Below are positions 7,234 through 16,600 of a stretch of DNA of 46,192 bases, piece by piece. The position numbers were made by a program, and so were the translations under genes. Each line of letters opens with the position of its first letter. Within the stretch, counting starts at the first letter, position 1. A model generated the notes under the pieces. The model saw nothing but the letters and a program-made list of their open reading frames with translations. It made no database searches and was not told the DNA's origin. The stretch comes from Ignavibacteria bacterium UBA2373 (GTDB lineage Bacteria; Bacteroidota; Ignavibacteria; Kapaibacteriales; UBA961): NCBI GenBank assembly GCA_002344005.1, contig DDTD01000083.1, forward strand, positions 1 to 46,192, written 5' to 3'.

Positions 7234-10200
7234 TTACCAATCAGCGCCAATAGAAAACATCCACATTGGCTGCGACCAATTCCAATACAGATTTCTCCAT
7301 GCTACATCCACTCGCAAAGGCAAACCTAAAACAAATGAGCGCATACCGACTCCGGCACTCATCAATAAATCTCTTGTTGTAAGATTACCATTTTCATCAG
7401 GACGAGCGGAAACGAATGTCTGTCCATTATTCCATGCTCCCCCCATATCAAAAAACATTGTCCCTTGTACTCCTTGTAATGGTATGGGAACAGGTCCGGC
7501 GAGCAAACCATAAAAGAGCGGAAAACGTAATTCTGCATTTGTTAAAAAGAAATTATTTCCTATTCCTCTGCCGATATCCCAACCACGTATAGGCATACCG
7601 AATTCCATAAATGCAAAGTCGGCAGGACTTGAAAATGGAATTTGATTGAAATTAATCTGACGGATCCAATTTTCTACGCCTCCAAGAACAAAACGTTGAG
7701 GATTAGGACCAAAACTTGTTCCGGCATTGCCGCGCAATGCAGTAGTTAAATAACCATCAAACATGGAAAAATATTGACGCATATCCGCAGTAATTTTCAT
7801 AAATCCAATACCATTATTGCCTAATTTCGGAGAACCCATAATATTAAGCCCATAGCGAGTACCATCAGCGGGTCCCCACCATCCCTGCCGCGTATTATCA
7901 TATACCAATCGTGCTTCAGGAACAATAGTATTCAAACTTGTGCCTTGGAATGTGGGAAATTCGGGATAATCTTGGGCTGTATTCATATATGAAATTCCGA
8001 ATTCGACACGGCGGAAGGTTGATAATGGATACCATGCACCGAAGTTTACACCTGTATTTCTAAATCGGCTGAGTACATTGGCACCACCGATATTTACGCC
8101 CGACCAGCCAAGCCGATTATACACAGCAATTTGATAATCAACGACCTCCGGCAAATAATAATAAGCAGCATATAAATTACTGTTACGAATATCCAAAAAT
8201 AAATTTGCCGCTATATAAATTTGATGATCGCCTAGCATATCACTGAAAAGAAATTGCTGCTGTCCTTGTGCACCCCAAAAAGTATTATAGCCGAAATTAC
8301 TGAAAGCATAATCCATTGAAAATGAGAGACGATACGGATATGGTCCTGCCATTGTCGTATCAATATAATCTCCGCCGCCGGAAGATGCATAGCTTGGTGA
8401 AGCCATGACATCGGTATTGATTCTCACATTTTGCTGACGTGAAAATTCAAGTTCATATTCACCATAGGAAAGTGATTTTTGTTCTTGTGGTTGTGATATT
8501 TCAGGTAATGTTTCTTCTATTTGAGCTAATGCTTGTTTTTTTCTGAATGTGGTGACGGGAATGGAATCATACGTTTTTCTGTCGAAAGGAAATTTCATTT
8601 GAAAAATATCGTAACCGCCATTAATAAGTGTATTGAACAAAAGCGTGCTGCCGTCACGTGCTAAAGACAATTGTGCAATACCTTGTAAAGAATTGGTTTT
8701 AATTTCTATTTTTCTCGTTTCTAAATTCAAAAGGTAGAGATTACCTATGCCATTTTTATCGGAGACATAGAACAGTGATTTCCCGTCGGGCGAAACCGCA
8801 ATGGATGTTTTATCATATTGTGGCTCAACTGTAATTCTTTCCATATCATGCGAAGCAATATCTATCGAATAAATATCGCGGCGGCTATGATCATAATTCC
8901 ACATTTCGAAATCTTTTGCTGTGTAGGATCCTTGTAAATAATCGCCTCGGTCAGAAACAAAATAGAGTTTTTTGCTGTCGGGTGACCATGTGGGGTGTAA
9001 TTTTGTAAAAATATCACTTGTCAAACGTTCTACTTTTTCTGATTTTGTATTATACAGATAAATATTACTTTGTTCATTTTCCGAAGCAATAAAGGCAATA
9101 AACGCACCATCGGGCGACCAGATAGCCCAAGATATTGATTTTAAGCCGAATAATTTTTTTTCATAATCGCCTTCTTTGACATCCACAAGGTAAAGTGCGT
9201 CCTCGCCTCCGGCTTTGGCAGAAATTGCTAATTTTTTGCCGTCAGGACTCCATGAAATACCGGGTGTCAGAATATTTAATTCTTCAAAATCAAGTGAGCG
9301 TCCCGATTTAAGCACTAATTCCGGTTCACTTTTTGGATTTGTGATGTCTTTGATATAAATACCGAATTCACGATCTATGGCTGATATATATGCCATTTTT
9401 GTAGCATCGGGCGATATAGCGGGCGAAGTATTATAAAAACTTAAATCTTTTCTGGAATTAGTAATTGGCGTTGCATAATCTTTCACATCCTCATAAATAC
9501 CAATATCGGGTAAATAGATTTTTTTCATATCCTTAACCCATTGCTCAGAAAAATCCTCAAAATTTAATCCGAAAGCACTTTTATAGGCAGCATCTAAGGA
9601 TTGTGCAGTTTTCAAACGATTAATAAATTCACCAATTTTTCTTTTACCGTACTTTTCGGCGATATACCAATAGAATGCCTGTCCTCCGCGATATGCCAAA
9701 TATCCATTCAATGATTGCAAACCGCGTAAAGATTCATTTAATGCCATATCACGCATAAACATATCGGTTTCGGTATTATAGCCGCCGATGCCCTCAAATT
9801 CTGCCAGACCTTCATTCATAAATAATGGTATCATGACGGGGTTGCGCATCTGCACCGCAGTTTGATAAGAACCGCCATAGAACATATCATTTAAGACCGC
9901 ATGGACTAATTCATGGTGAATCACATGTCTAAATTGTTCATAATCACCATCAAACGGTAATGTGACGCGATTTTTTAATAATTCTGTCACGCCACCTGTG
10001 CCTTCTGATAAAGAAGAGGAAATGACATTGGTTTGCTGAAATTGATTATGGGTATTATATACCATAATCGCTACACGTTTATTTATGGTATAATTGAGTG
10101 TTCTTTCGATGGATGCTAATGAACGCTCACATACTATTCCGGCAAATTTCGCAAGATAATCCCCACCTTCATGATAATAGACATCAAAATGGCGAGTTTT

Positions 10201-10317
10201 ATAAAATTTCCATGAAAAAGTTTCATATTGCACTTTATTTGTGCCAAATTGTGCCCAACTATTTTGTACAGAACAACAAACAACAAATAATGCAAGTACA
10301 AGATATATGCGGCGCAT
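7234..10317 (-). CDS. Zincin, PD40 propeller and Omp85-like barrel hybrid protein
   Basis: A 1027-aa outer-membrane protein with three parts. After a signal peptide (1-22), residues 30-280 form a peptidase-MA-like domain with the zinc motif HELVH (H135, E136, H139) and a third ligand candidate E169 in MNEGLAEF. Residues about 290-600 hold six PD40/TolB-type propeller repeats recognisable by WSPDGKKL-like strands. Residues about 650-1027 form a beta-barrel resembling the Omp85/surface-antigen family, ending in an aromatic strand (FSIGADW). The ATG has GGAG about 6 nt upstream. All expected zinc ligands are present, so catalysis is plausible. The arrangement suggests a membrane-tethered, cell-surface or periplasmic peptidase or chaperone-like device (inference). 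Confidence 0.85.
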   Translation of the reverse strand: MRRIYLVLALFVVCCSVQNSWAQFGTNKVQYETFSWKFYKTRHFDVYYHEGGDYLAKFAGIVCERSLASIERTLNYTINKRVAIMVYNTHNQFQQTNVISSSLSEGTGGVTELLKNRVTLPFDGDYEQFRHVIHHELVHAVLNDMFYGGSYQTAVQMRNPVMIPLFMNEGLAEFEGIGGYNTETDMFMRDMALNESLRGLQSLNGYLAYRGGQAFYWYIAEKYGKRKIGEFINRLKTAQSLDAAYKSAFGLNFEDFSEQWVKDMKKIYLPDIGIYEDVKDYATPITNSRKDLSFYNTSPAISPDATKMAYISAIDREFGIYIKDITNPKSEPELVLKSGRSLDFEELNILTPGISWSPDGKKLAISAKAGGEDALYLVDVKEGDYEKKLFGLKSISWAIWSPDGAFIAFIASENEQSNIYLYNTKSEKVERLTSDIFTKLHPTWSPDSKKLYFVSDRGDYLQGSYTAKDFEMWNYDHSRRDIYSIDIASHDMERITVEPQYDKTSIAVSPDGKSLFYVSDKNGIGNLYLLNLETRKIEIKTNSLQGIAQLSLARDGSTLLFNTLINGGYDIFQMKFPFDRKTYDSIPVTTFRKKQALAQIEETLPEISQPQEQKSLSYGEYELEFSRQQNVRINTDVMASPSYASSGGGDYIDTTMAGPYPYRLSFSMDYAFSNFGYNTFWGAQGQQQFLFSDMLGDHQIYIAANLFLDIRNSNLYAAYYYLPEVVDYQIAVYNRLGWSGVNIGGANVLSRFRNTGVNFGAWYPLSTFRRVEFGISYMNTAQDYPEFPTFQGTSLNTIVPEARLVYDNTRQGWWGPADGTRYGLNIMGSPKLGNNGIGFMKITADMRQYFSMFDGYLTTALRGNAGTSFGPNPQRFVLGGVENWIRQINFNQIPFSSPADFAFMEFGMPIRGWDIGRGIGNNFFLTNAELRFPLFYGLLAGPVPIPLQGVQGTMFFDMGGAWNNGQTFVSARPDENGNLTTRDLLMSAGVGMRSFVLGLPLRVDVAWRNLYWNWSQPMWMFSIGADW

Positions 10318-10341
10318 AAAAGCTCCGTAGAATAAATAAAA

Positions 10342-10384
10342 AAAGAGAGAAAATTACATTGATGTACACTTAACAATGCACATC
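10342..10384 (-). terminator. Possible terminator after the O-methyltransferase gene
   Basis: GATGTACA (10361-10368) pairs with TGCACATC (10377-10384), 8 bp with a G-U pair on the minus strand and an 8-nt loop. A U-rich tract follows on that strand. The stem is modest and not G+C-rich, so this is tentative. Confidence 0.4.
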
Positions 10385-10420
10385 ATAATAACAAAGTATT
10401 CCGACAATAGTTTCAAACAA

Positions 10421-11086
10421 TTATTCTTCGATTTTAAGCCCCATAGCCATACCGTCACCGATTGGCACAAAACAATGTTGCAAGCCGGGATGCGCAATAA
10501 TTGCTTGATTAAATTTTTGAATAGCTGCCACATTAATCGGCTCAAAAGTGAACTCGGATTGTGCCACATAGCCCCATGCAAGACAATTGTCTCCGGCAAT
10601 AATACCACCTTTGCGTACTAATGGATATGTGAGATCAAGATATGCGGAATAAGAAGGTTTATCGGCATCAATAAACACAAAATCGAACTTATAATTAGGG
10701 TTATAGTCTTTGAGAACCCTTTTGGCATTGCCCGAAAATACTTCAATTTTATGTCCTACACCTGCTGCTTCTGCTTTTTTACGGATATAATCACAATATT
10801 TCTCTTGTAATTCAAAGCAGACAACTTTACCGTCTTCAGGTAAAGCTCTTGCCATTACAATAGCCGAATATCCGTAAAGAGATCCGATTTCCATCACATA
10901 TTTTGCATTCATGGAACGCAGAAATACTTGCAAGAAAGCTGACTGCACACCACCAATTGCAATATCAGGAAAGCCGTTCTCGGCTGCATCACGCTTCAAT
11001 TCGAGTAAAAATTCATCTTCGGCAGAAAAACCATTTTGTAAATATCCGTCAATATCTGCTGTTACGGGTGTATGTGTCATTGCCAT
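10421..11086 (-). CDS. Class I SAM-dependent O-methyltransferase (family 3)
   Basis: A 221-aa cytosolic enzyme expected to transfer methyl from S-adenosylmethionine to a small hydroxylated substrate. The SAM-binding motif I is MEIGSLYGYSAIVMA at about 65-79, the acidic strand-2 end is VCFELQEKY, and the metal/catalytic segment is FVFIDADKPSYSAY followed by GGIIAGDN. This matches the catechol/caffeoyl-CoA-type family in sequence and length. The substrate cannot be told. It starts 9 nt after the stop of the BtuF-like gene on the same strand, so the two form an operon. ATG 11086 is taken; an ATG two codons later is equally possible. Confidence 0.85.
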   Translation of the reverse strand: MAMTHTPVTADIDGYLQNGFSAEDEFLLELKRDAAENGFPDIAIGGVQSAFLQVFLRSMNAKYVMEIGSLYGYSAIVMARALPEDGKVVCFELQEKYCDYIRKKAEAAGVGHKIEVFSGNAKRVLKDYNPNYKFDFVFIDADKPSYSAYLDLTYPLVRKGGIIAGDNCLAWGYVAQSEFTFEPINVAAIQKFNQAIIAHPGLQHCFVPIGDGMAMGLKIEE

Positions 11087-11095
11087 AATTATACT

Positions 11096-11911
11096 TCAAA
11101 TGTTTTGGGCTGATTGCCATTGTGAATAAATTGAAATAAGTGCTTCAACACCGTCGGTAAGCGCAGCAGGTCCCGGCTGCAATATTATCGAAGAGTGTAT
11201 TTCATGAACTTGACTGTGTTGTATGGCATTTATTGTTTCCCAGTGCGGTCTTTGTAACATTTTTTCGGGCTTGAACATTTTGCCGCACCATGAAGCAATG
11301 ATAATATCAGGATTTCTTTCTACAACAAGTGAAGCATCAGCCAGAATACGTCTTTTTGCATCAGGAAATTGTCTGTTTTCAGCAAATATATCAATACCAC
11401 CGCAATGTTCAATTAACTCACTCACCCAAGCAATACCTGTAATCAGCGGGTCATACCATTCTTCAAAATATACTTTGGGGCACATTGTTAATGATTGTGC
11501 AAAATCAGCACCACGTGCAAGCGAAGCTTCAAGCGTTTCGATATACTTTTCAGTTTCGCTCGGCTTCCCAACGAGAATACCAAGTCGGTAGATCATCGAA
11601 AAAATACCCTGTATTGTACGATGATTAAAGCATACAACTTCAATTCCCCTTTTAATAAGTTCTTGACAAATATCTGCCTGCAAATCAGACCATGCAAAAA
11701 CAATATCAGGTTGCAATGCAAGTATATCATCAAACTTTGCATCCAAGTATGTGGAAACTGTTTTTTTTTCTTTTCGCGCCTTTTTTGGTCTCACTGTAAA
11801 ACCGGAAACGCCGACAATTAGGTCATCTGCACCTATGGCATAGAGCGTTTCTGTGGTCTCTTCGGTAAGACAAATAATGCGTCGAGGAGATAAGTGAGTA
11901 AATCGTGCCAT
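11096..11911 (-). CDS. Cytosolic cobalamin-binding (BtuF-like) protein
   Basis: A 271-aa protein of the periplasmic-binding-protein type 2 fold used for vitamin B12 and siderophores. The opening RRIICLTEETTETLYAIGA matches the family's first strand and helix, and W-rich segments (EEWYDPLITGIAWV, IIASWCGK) match the rest. The protein begins directly at the fold with no signal peptide or lipobox, so it should stay in the cytosol. No BtuC/BtuD permease or ATPase is nearby. It is followed at 9 nt by an O-methyltransferase. The ATG sits immediately after the T-tract of a terminator, leaving no ribosome-binding site; no other in-frame start fits, as there is no ATG for the first 65 codons. The function is uncertain. 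Confidence 0.8.
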   Translation of the reverse strand: MARFTHLSPRRIICLTEETTETLYAIGADDLIVGVSGFTVRPKKARKEKKTVSTYLDAKFDDILALQPDIVFAWSDLQADICQELIKRGIEVVCFNHRTIQGIFSMIYRLGILVGKPSETEKYIETLEASLARGADFAQSLTMCPKVYFEEWYDPLITGIAWVSELIEHCGGIDIFAENRQFPDAKRRILADASLVVERNPDIIIASWCGKMFKPEKMLQRPHWETINAIQHSQVHEIHSSIILQPGPAALTDGVEALISIYSQWQSAQNI

Positions 11912-11947
11912 AAAAAAAGAAACCCCGTATAGAGAAATACGAGGTTT
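11912..11947 (-). terminator. Rho-independent terminator after the HtrA gene
   Basis: Arms 11920-11929 and 11938-11947 form a 10-bp stem, with its single imperfect pair a G-U on the minus strand, and an 8-nt loop. It is followed on the minus strand by C and seven U residues. It ends exactly at the start codon of the next gene (11911). Confidence 0.8.
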
Positions 11948-11973
11948 ATTGAATGTGAAATAAGGAAATTATA

Positions 11974-13524
11974 TCAACTGTTGTTTTTAGGAACTTCAAT
12001 AAAGACAAGTCTTGCACCATCTTTATATTTTACTTGCAAACGAATCACTTCGCCTGCATTTTGCTCAATAATTTTTTTGAATTGACCCGTTGTAGAAATT
12101 TCCTGATTATTTGCTTTCAAAATAATACCGTTGGGCGCAATACCACGGCTGGCGGCTTCACCATAGCGTTCAACATTGCTGATGACAATACCTTTTTCTA
12201 CTCCCATATCTTCTTTTATTTTTGAAGTTGTCGGTGAAACAGAAAATCCTAATTTATCGAATTTTACAGGTTTATTAAGTTCTTCATCTTCCGATTTACC
12301 GGGTTTCGCTTCATTGGAAGCCGTTTTTGCATCTTCATCGCGCGGTTTTAATATTACTGTTTTATAAATAGTTTTACCGTCGCGTAATATTTTTAATTTA
12401 ATAGCATCGCCGACTTTATGCATAGAAACACGGCTTTGTAATTCATTCGATGTATTGACAGGTGCACCGTCTAAGTCTAAAATCACATCACCAATTTCAA
12501 TTCCGGCTTTTTCTGCGGGGCTGCCGTCCAAGACTTTTTGTACGATAACTCCGGCAACTTTTTCTAATTTATATGCTTTCGCGCTTACCTCATCCACAGA
12601 GGAAATTTGTACACCGATATAACCACGATCAATTTTCCCATCTTCAATCAAATCAATGATTACAGATTTTACTAAATTCGACGGGATTGCAAATCCATAA
12701 CCATTATAGAAACCGGTACGGGAAGCAATAGCCGTATTAATTCCCACTAAGCTGCCATTAAGATTAAATAATCCGCCGCCGCTGTTACCGGGATTTATTG
12801 CAGCATCAGTCTGAATGAAATTCTCAACAGCATATTGATCTCTATTTAGATTTAATTGTCCTCGTCCCAGTGCACTTATAATTCCGGTTGTTACCGTAGA
12901 ATTTAAACCCAAAGGATTACCGACAGCAATAACCCATTCGCCTATTTGTGCTTGATCGCTATTGGCAAAATGTGCGGGTTTTAATCCATTGGCTTCAATT
13001 TTAATAACAGCTAAATCTGTAAGTGGGTCACGACCTATAAGTTTTGCTTTAAATTCTCTTTTGTCATGAAGAATAACTTTTATACCATCTTCTTTGGCAT
13101 CTTCAACCACATGATTATTCGTTGCAATGTATCCATCATTGGTGATAATGACGCCTGAACCGGCTCCGCTTGATTCTTCAGTATCCGGCGCTGATTCTTC
13201 TTCATTATTGTCACGAGGATTAAATGGCTCTCCGAAAAATCGGAATAGATCGCGCATCTGATTTTTTTGTACTTTCTTTTCTGCCACGACACTGATACTG
13301 ACCACAGTTTCATTTGATGCCTCACTTACTGCAACAAAGGCATTGTTTAATGCTTTTACATTTTCATTGAGTGTGACAGGAGCATTTTTTGCGCCTATAT
13401 CAGAAATGTTAGCCGCAAAAAGTGATTCTAAGGAATTATCCGAAAAATTGGCAACTAAGATAATTCCTGACAGAACTCCTACGCCGATTAAGAACATTGC
13501 TGCAACAATTTGTCGTTTTAACAT
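11974..13524 (-). CDS. degQ: Periplasmic serine protease, DegP/DegQ (HtrA, Do-like)
   Basis: A 516-aa protease/chaperone that degrades or holds misfolded envelope proteins. An N-terminal membrane/signal segment spans about 6-25. The trypsin-like domain has the full triad: H138 in TNNHVV, D170 in LTDLAVIKI and S248 in GNSGGGL. An acidic linker (about 104-119, NNEEESAPDTEE) sits in the LA-loop region. Two PDZ domains follow, about 300-395 and 425-510. The length is close to DegP/DegQ. The ATG is preceded by AAGGA. It is probably monocistronic: a strong hairpin separates it from the upstream giant gene and another follows it. The DegP versus DegQ label is by resemblance only. Confidence 0.92.
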   Translation of the reverse strand: MLKRQIVAAMFLIGVGVLSGIILVANFSDNSLESLFAANISDIGAKNAPVTLNENVKALNNAFVAVSEASNETVVSISVVAEKKVQKNQMRDLFRFFGEPFNPRDNNEEESAPDTEESSGAGSGVIITNDGYIATNNHVVEDAKEDGIKVILHDKREFKAKLIGRDPLTDLAVIKIEANGLKPAHFANSDQAQIGEWVIAVGNPLGLNSTVTTGIISALGRGQLNLNRDQYAVENFIQTDAAINPGNSGGGLFNLNGSLVGINTAIASRTGFYNGYGFAIPSNLVKSVIIDLIEDGKIDRGYIGVQISSVDEVSAKAYKLEKVAGVIVQKVLDGSPAEKAGIEIGDVILDLDGAPVNTSNELQSRVSMHKVGDAIKLKILRDGKTIYKTVILKPRDEDAKTASNEAKPGKSEDEELNKPVKFDKLGFSVSPTTSKIKEDMGVEKGIVISNVERYGEAASRGIAPNGIILKANNQEISTTGQFKKIIEQNAGEVIRLQVKYKDGARLVFIEVPKNNS

Positions 13525-13590
13525 AGAAAATCCTTGAGTTAATTAACAAAATTTTTGGGGCTATCAACGTTTATGAGTTCGCTTTGTTGC

Positions 13591-13632
13591 AAAAAAAAAG
13601 CGGCAGCTACTTTACAGCAGCCACCGCTTTTT
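13591..13632 (-). terminator. Terminator after the IgGFc-like cargo gene
   Basis: A hairpin with AAAAAGCGG against CCGCTTTTT, plus partly paired inner bases, is flanked by nine A on the left, which read as a U-tract on the minus strand. It lies 16 bp past the stop of the gene ending at 13649. It could also act on the plus strand, but no plus-strand gene feeds into it. Confidence 0.8.
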
Positions 13633-13648
13633 GTTAAGAAATGTTATC

Positions 13649-16600
13649 TTATTTAGTCACGGCAAACGGTTTGACTTCAGTATAAGGACCTGAAACAAAT
13701 TTTGCAGTATAACTTCCTGAAGATAATTTATCCATTGGTAGAGTTACTTCATATTCACCGGGCTGTAAAACACCTAATGGCATTGTTGTTACTTCTTCAC
13801 CGGTTGCAGTATAGATAATCAATGTTGTTGATGATTGGATACCTATTGAGAAATTAACTTTACCACCTATTGACGGAACCGGATTCGGTGAAATATCTTT
13901 AATACCTTGACCCAAACCACTTCCACCAACTGCACGTCCCGGAGCAAAGCACACGGCTTGTGGCGATACATCCATACCTGTTGGTGCAATCGGGAAACAA
14001 TCATTTGCTGTTGCTGTTACATTGATACGAGCTTTGCCGCCTTGAACAAATGTCGGATCAGAAGAAAGTACAGTAAAGAACGGAATAGCAATATATGGAG
14101 TTGTATTTGCACTGACCGGAGTTGCTGATGATGATTTGAGTGATATTGTCACTACACCATTTGCCACTGTCGGTGCACCGTCTAATTCCCATGCAGGGTT
14201 TAATACTTGCACATTACCGCGATAGACAAACATCTGAGTAGGATACGCTACGGTAAACGTCATTTTATTCACATTTGCTATTGTCGGAGCTGTTGCTGTT
14301 GATAAATTGATTGTATAGACATAGTCTTTACCATATTGTAAAGCACTTCCTTCACCGTCAATTCCTAATGAACCCGAATATGCAACTGTTTCGCCTCGTA
14401 ATGTTTTGGTTTGTGTTCCATTTGTAGGAGCATTAGAGGTAACTGTTACATCAAGTGTATAAACACCGGGTGTATTCGGAGCTTTAAAATCATAGTAAAG
14501 TGTATCTCTATCGTAGGCTGTGTTGAACTTCGTTAAAGTAAAGTACGCCGGAGCAAAATCTTTGTTAACCGACCAAGGTGCGGAATTTGCATCTATCGCA
14601 GGATTATAAGTTACTCCTGTAATTATTAAATCAGCATCCCCTGTGTTCAAGACTTCGATGCTACCTTTCTGCGGCGTTGGTTCACCTATACAAACAATCG
14701 GTAACACATTAGGCGTAGTATTTAATATACCATTACCTGAAGGAACATTTTCTGTTTTACCTGTCAATACAGCAGTAACTTCAGCTTCTGCATCACTTTC
14801 GGTTGTAACATTGGTTGTATAGTCTTTTTCGAATTCTCCATTGAAGTATGCTTCAAATTCAACATAGTCACCACTTTTTGTTAATGTGACTGTCCCTGCG
14901 GTAGCATCATAAGCACTGGTTGGATTAGCGACAATTGTACCTACTAAATCATGAGCAAATCCTTGTGAACCATAGATATTACCAAGTTTTTTACTTGCAA
15001 CAATCTCATTTGCATCCATTATAAATGGTAATGTAATGGTCACATTATCACTGTATTGATAGTCTTCAAACTCAAAACGCACTTTTTTTGCTACTTCTTG
15101 TAATGCTACTCTGACACCATTGTCAAGCTTGGTAGTACCAAAATCAACCGGTGATGTTCTTAATCTGCCAATAATACCTGTACCTAATAATTTAGCAGTT
15201 GCAGGCTTGGTTTCATTCGTAGTAAATGTAAGGTCTAATGATTTCTCCATGATACTTTCAGGCACAAAGTCCACAGGTGCAAAAATTGTGTCTGCTGCAG
15301 AATTGGCGGTTTTTGGTTGAAGCGTTTTACCAACAAAGTATAATTGTTTCCAAGCACCAAACCCACCGGAATACTGGAAGTTTTTATCATTAGGATTACT
15401 TGGTGTAACATCATTAATTGTTAAAGGTGCATTTCCTGTATTTGTAACCCAAACAGCTCTATTATATAAATTATTGGATAAAACACGTTTTCTATCCCAG
15501 TTATATCCTTGAGCATAGAGACCCGGTTCAATAGCTTCGCCAGTCATTACCTCAATACTATCAGATTTTTTAGCATTACTTTTGAAGTAAATTTGATCGG
15601 AGTATTGTTTGACTGCGGTTGGTGAAAATTCAACCGAGAAATTCTCAATTCCACCCGGTTTAATGATAAGTGGTTTGGTATCATTTATCATTGCAGTTGT
15701 TAAAAGCACATTATTGTACTTGATAACAAATTCCGGCGAAGTAGGAAGCGTAAAACCTGTAACAACAAGATCAGCAGTTCCGGCATTTCGTACGGTAAAT
15801 GGCCAAGAATGTCCTGTGCTATTTACCGGTTTTTGACCAAAGTTGGCATCTTGAGTCACGACAATTTCCGGCTCACCTGTTTTTGCACGAACTTCGATGG
15901 AATAACCGAATCTACATTCATCACCAACGCCGATGCTGTCGAGGAAATCACCAACAACATCTTTCATAAATGTTACTTTGAATTCTTTTTCTGCTTTTCC
16001 TGCAAGGGTGAATGGTACAACAGCCGGCGTTACTCCATCATTTTCAAAAATGGTAAAACCTTCTGATTTTTTCATTAACTCTAAACGATGAACAACGACA
16101 GAGGCATCTGAATTATTCACGGCTTTGAAAGATAATGTTTTTTGTGCACCAATCATCACCAAACCATAATCCATTGGTGATTTCTCCAATTTTACTTGGA
16201 ATGCATTGTATTTAATAACAATTGCTGTATCATTACCAGCTTTGTCAACAAAAATTAATCGAGCACGAGCATCAATTGCCGGGTTAATAACTTTGAGTGT
16301 CCAAAAAGTTCTTACCGAGCTACCCGGAATAATTTTTGTGGGTTTGCCATTTTGATCAACAATTTTAAATTCATAATTGAAACTTGAATCAGGTTCAATA
16401 TCCATATACACTATGGCAAGGTTTGAGCGAACATTAGGATCATTGGGTAAATCCGTCACAATCGGTAATTTACCATCAGGACCTTCTACGGAACCGTCGC
16501 ATAGTACTTTATATTCAGGATTAGGATTAACGGTATCTTTTTTCGTTAAGTCACCAAGAGCTACACTCGTTGGGAAACCATAAGAATCATAGTCTGAATA

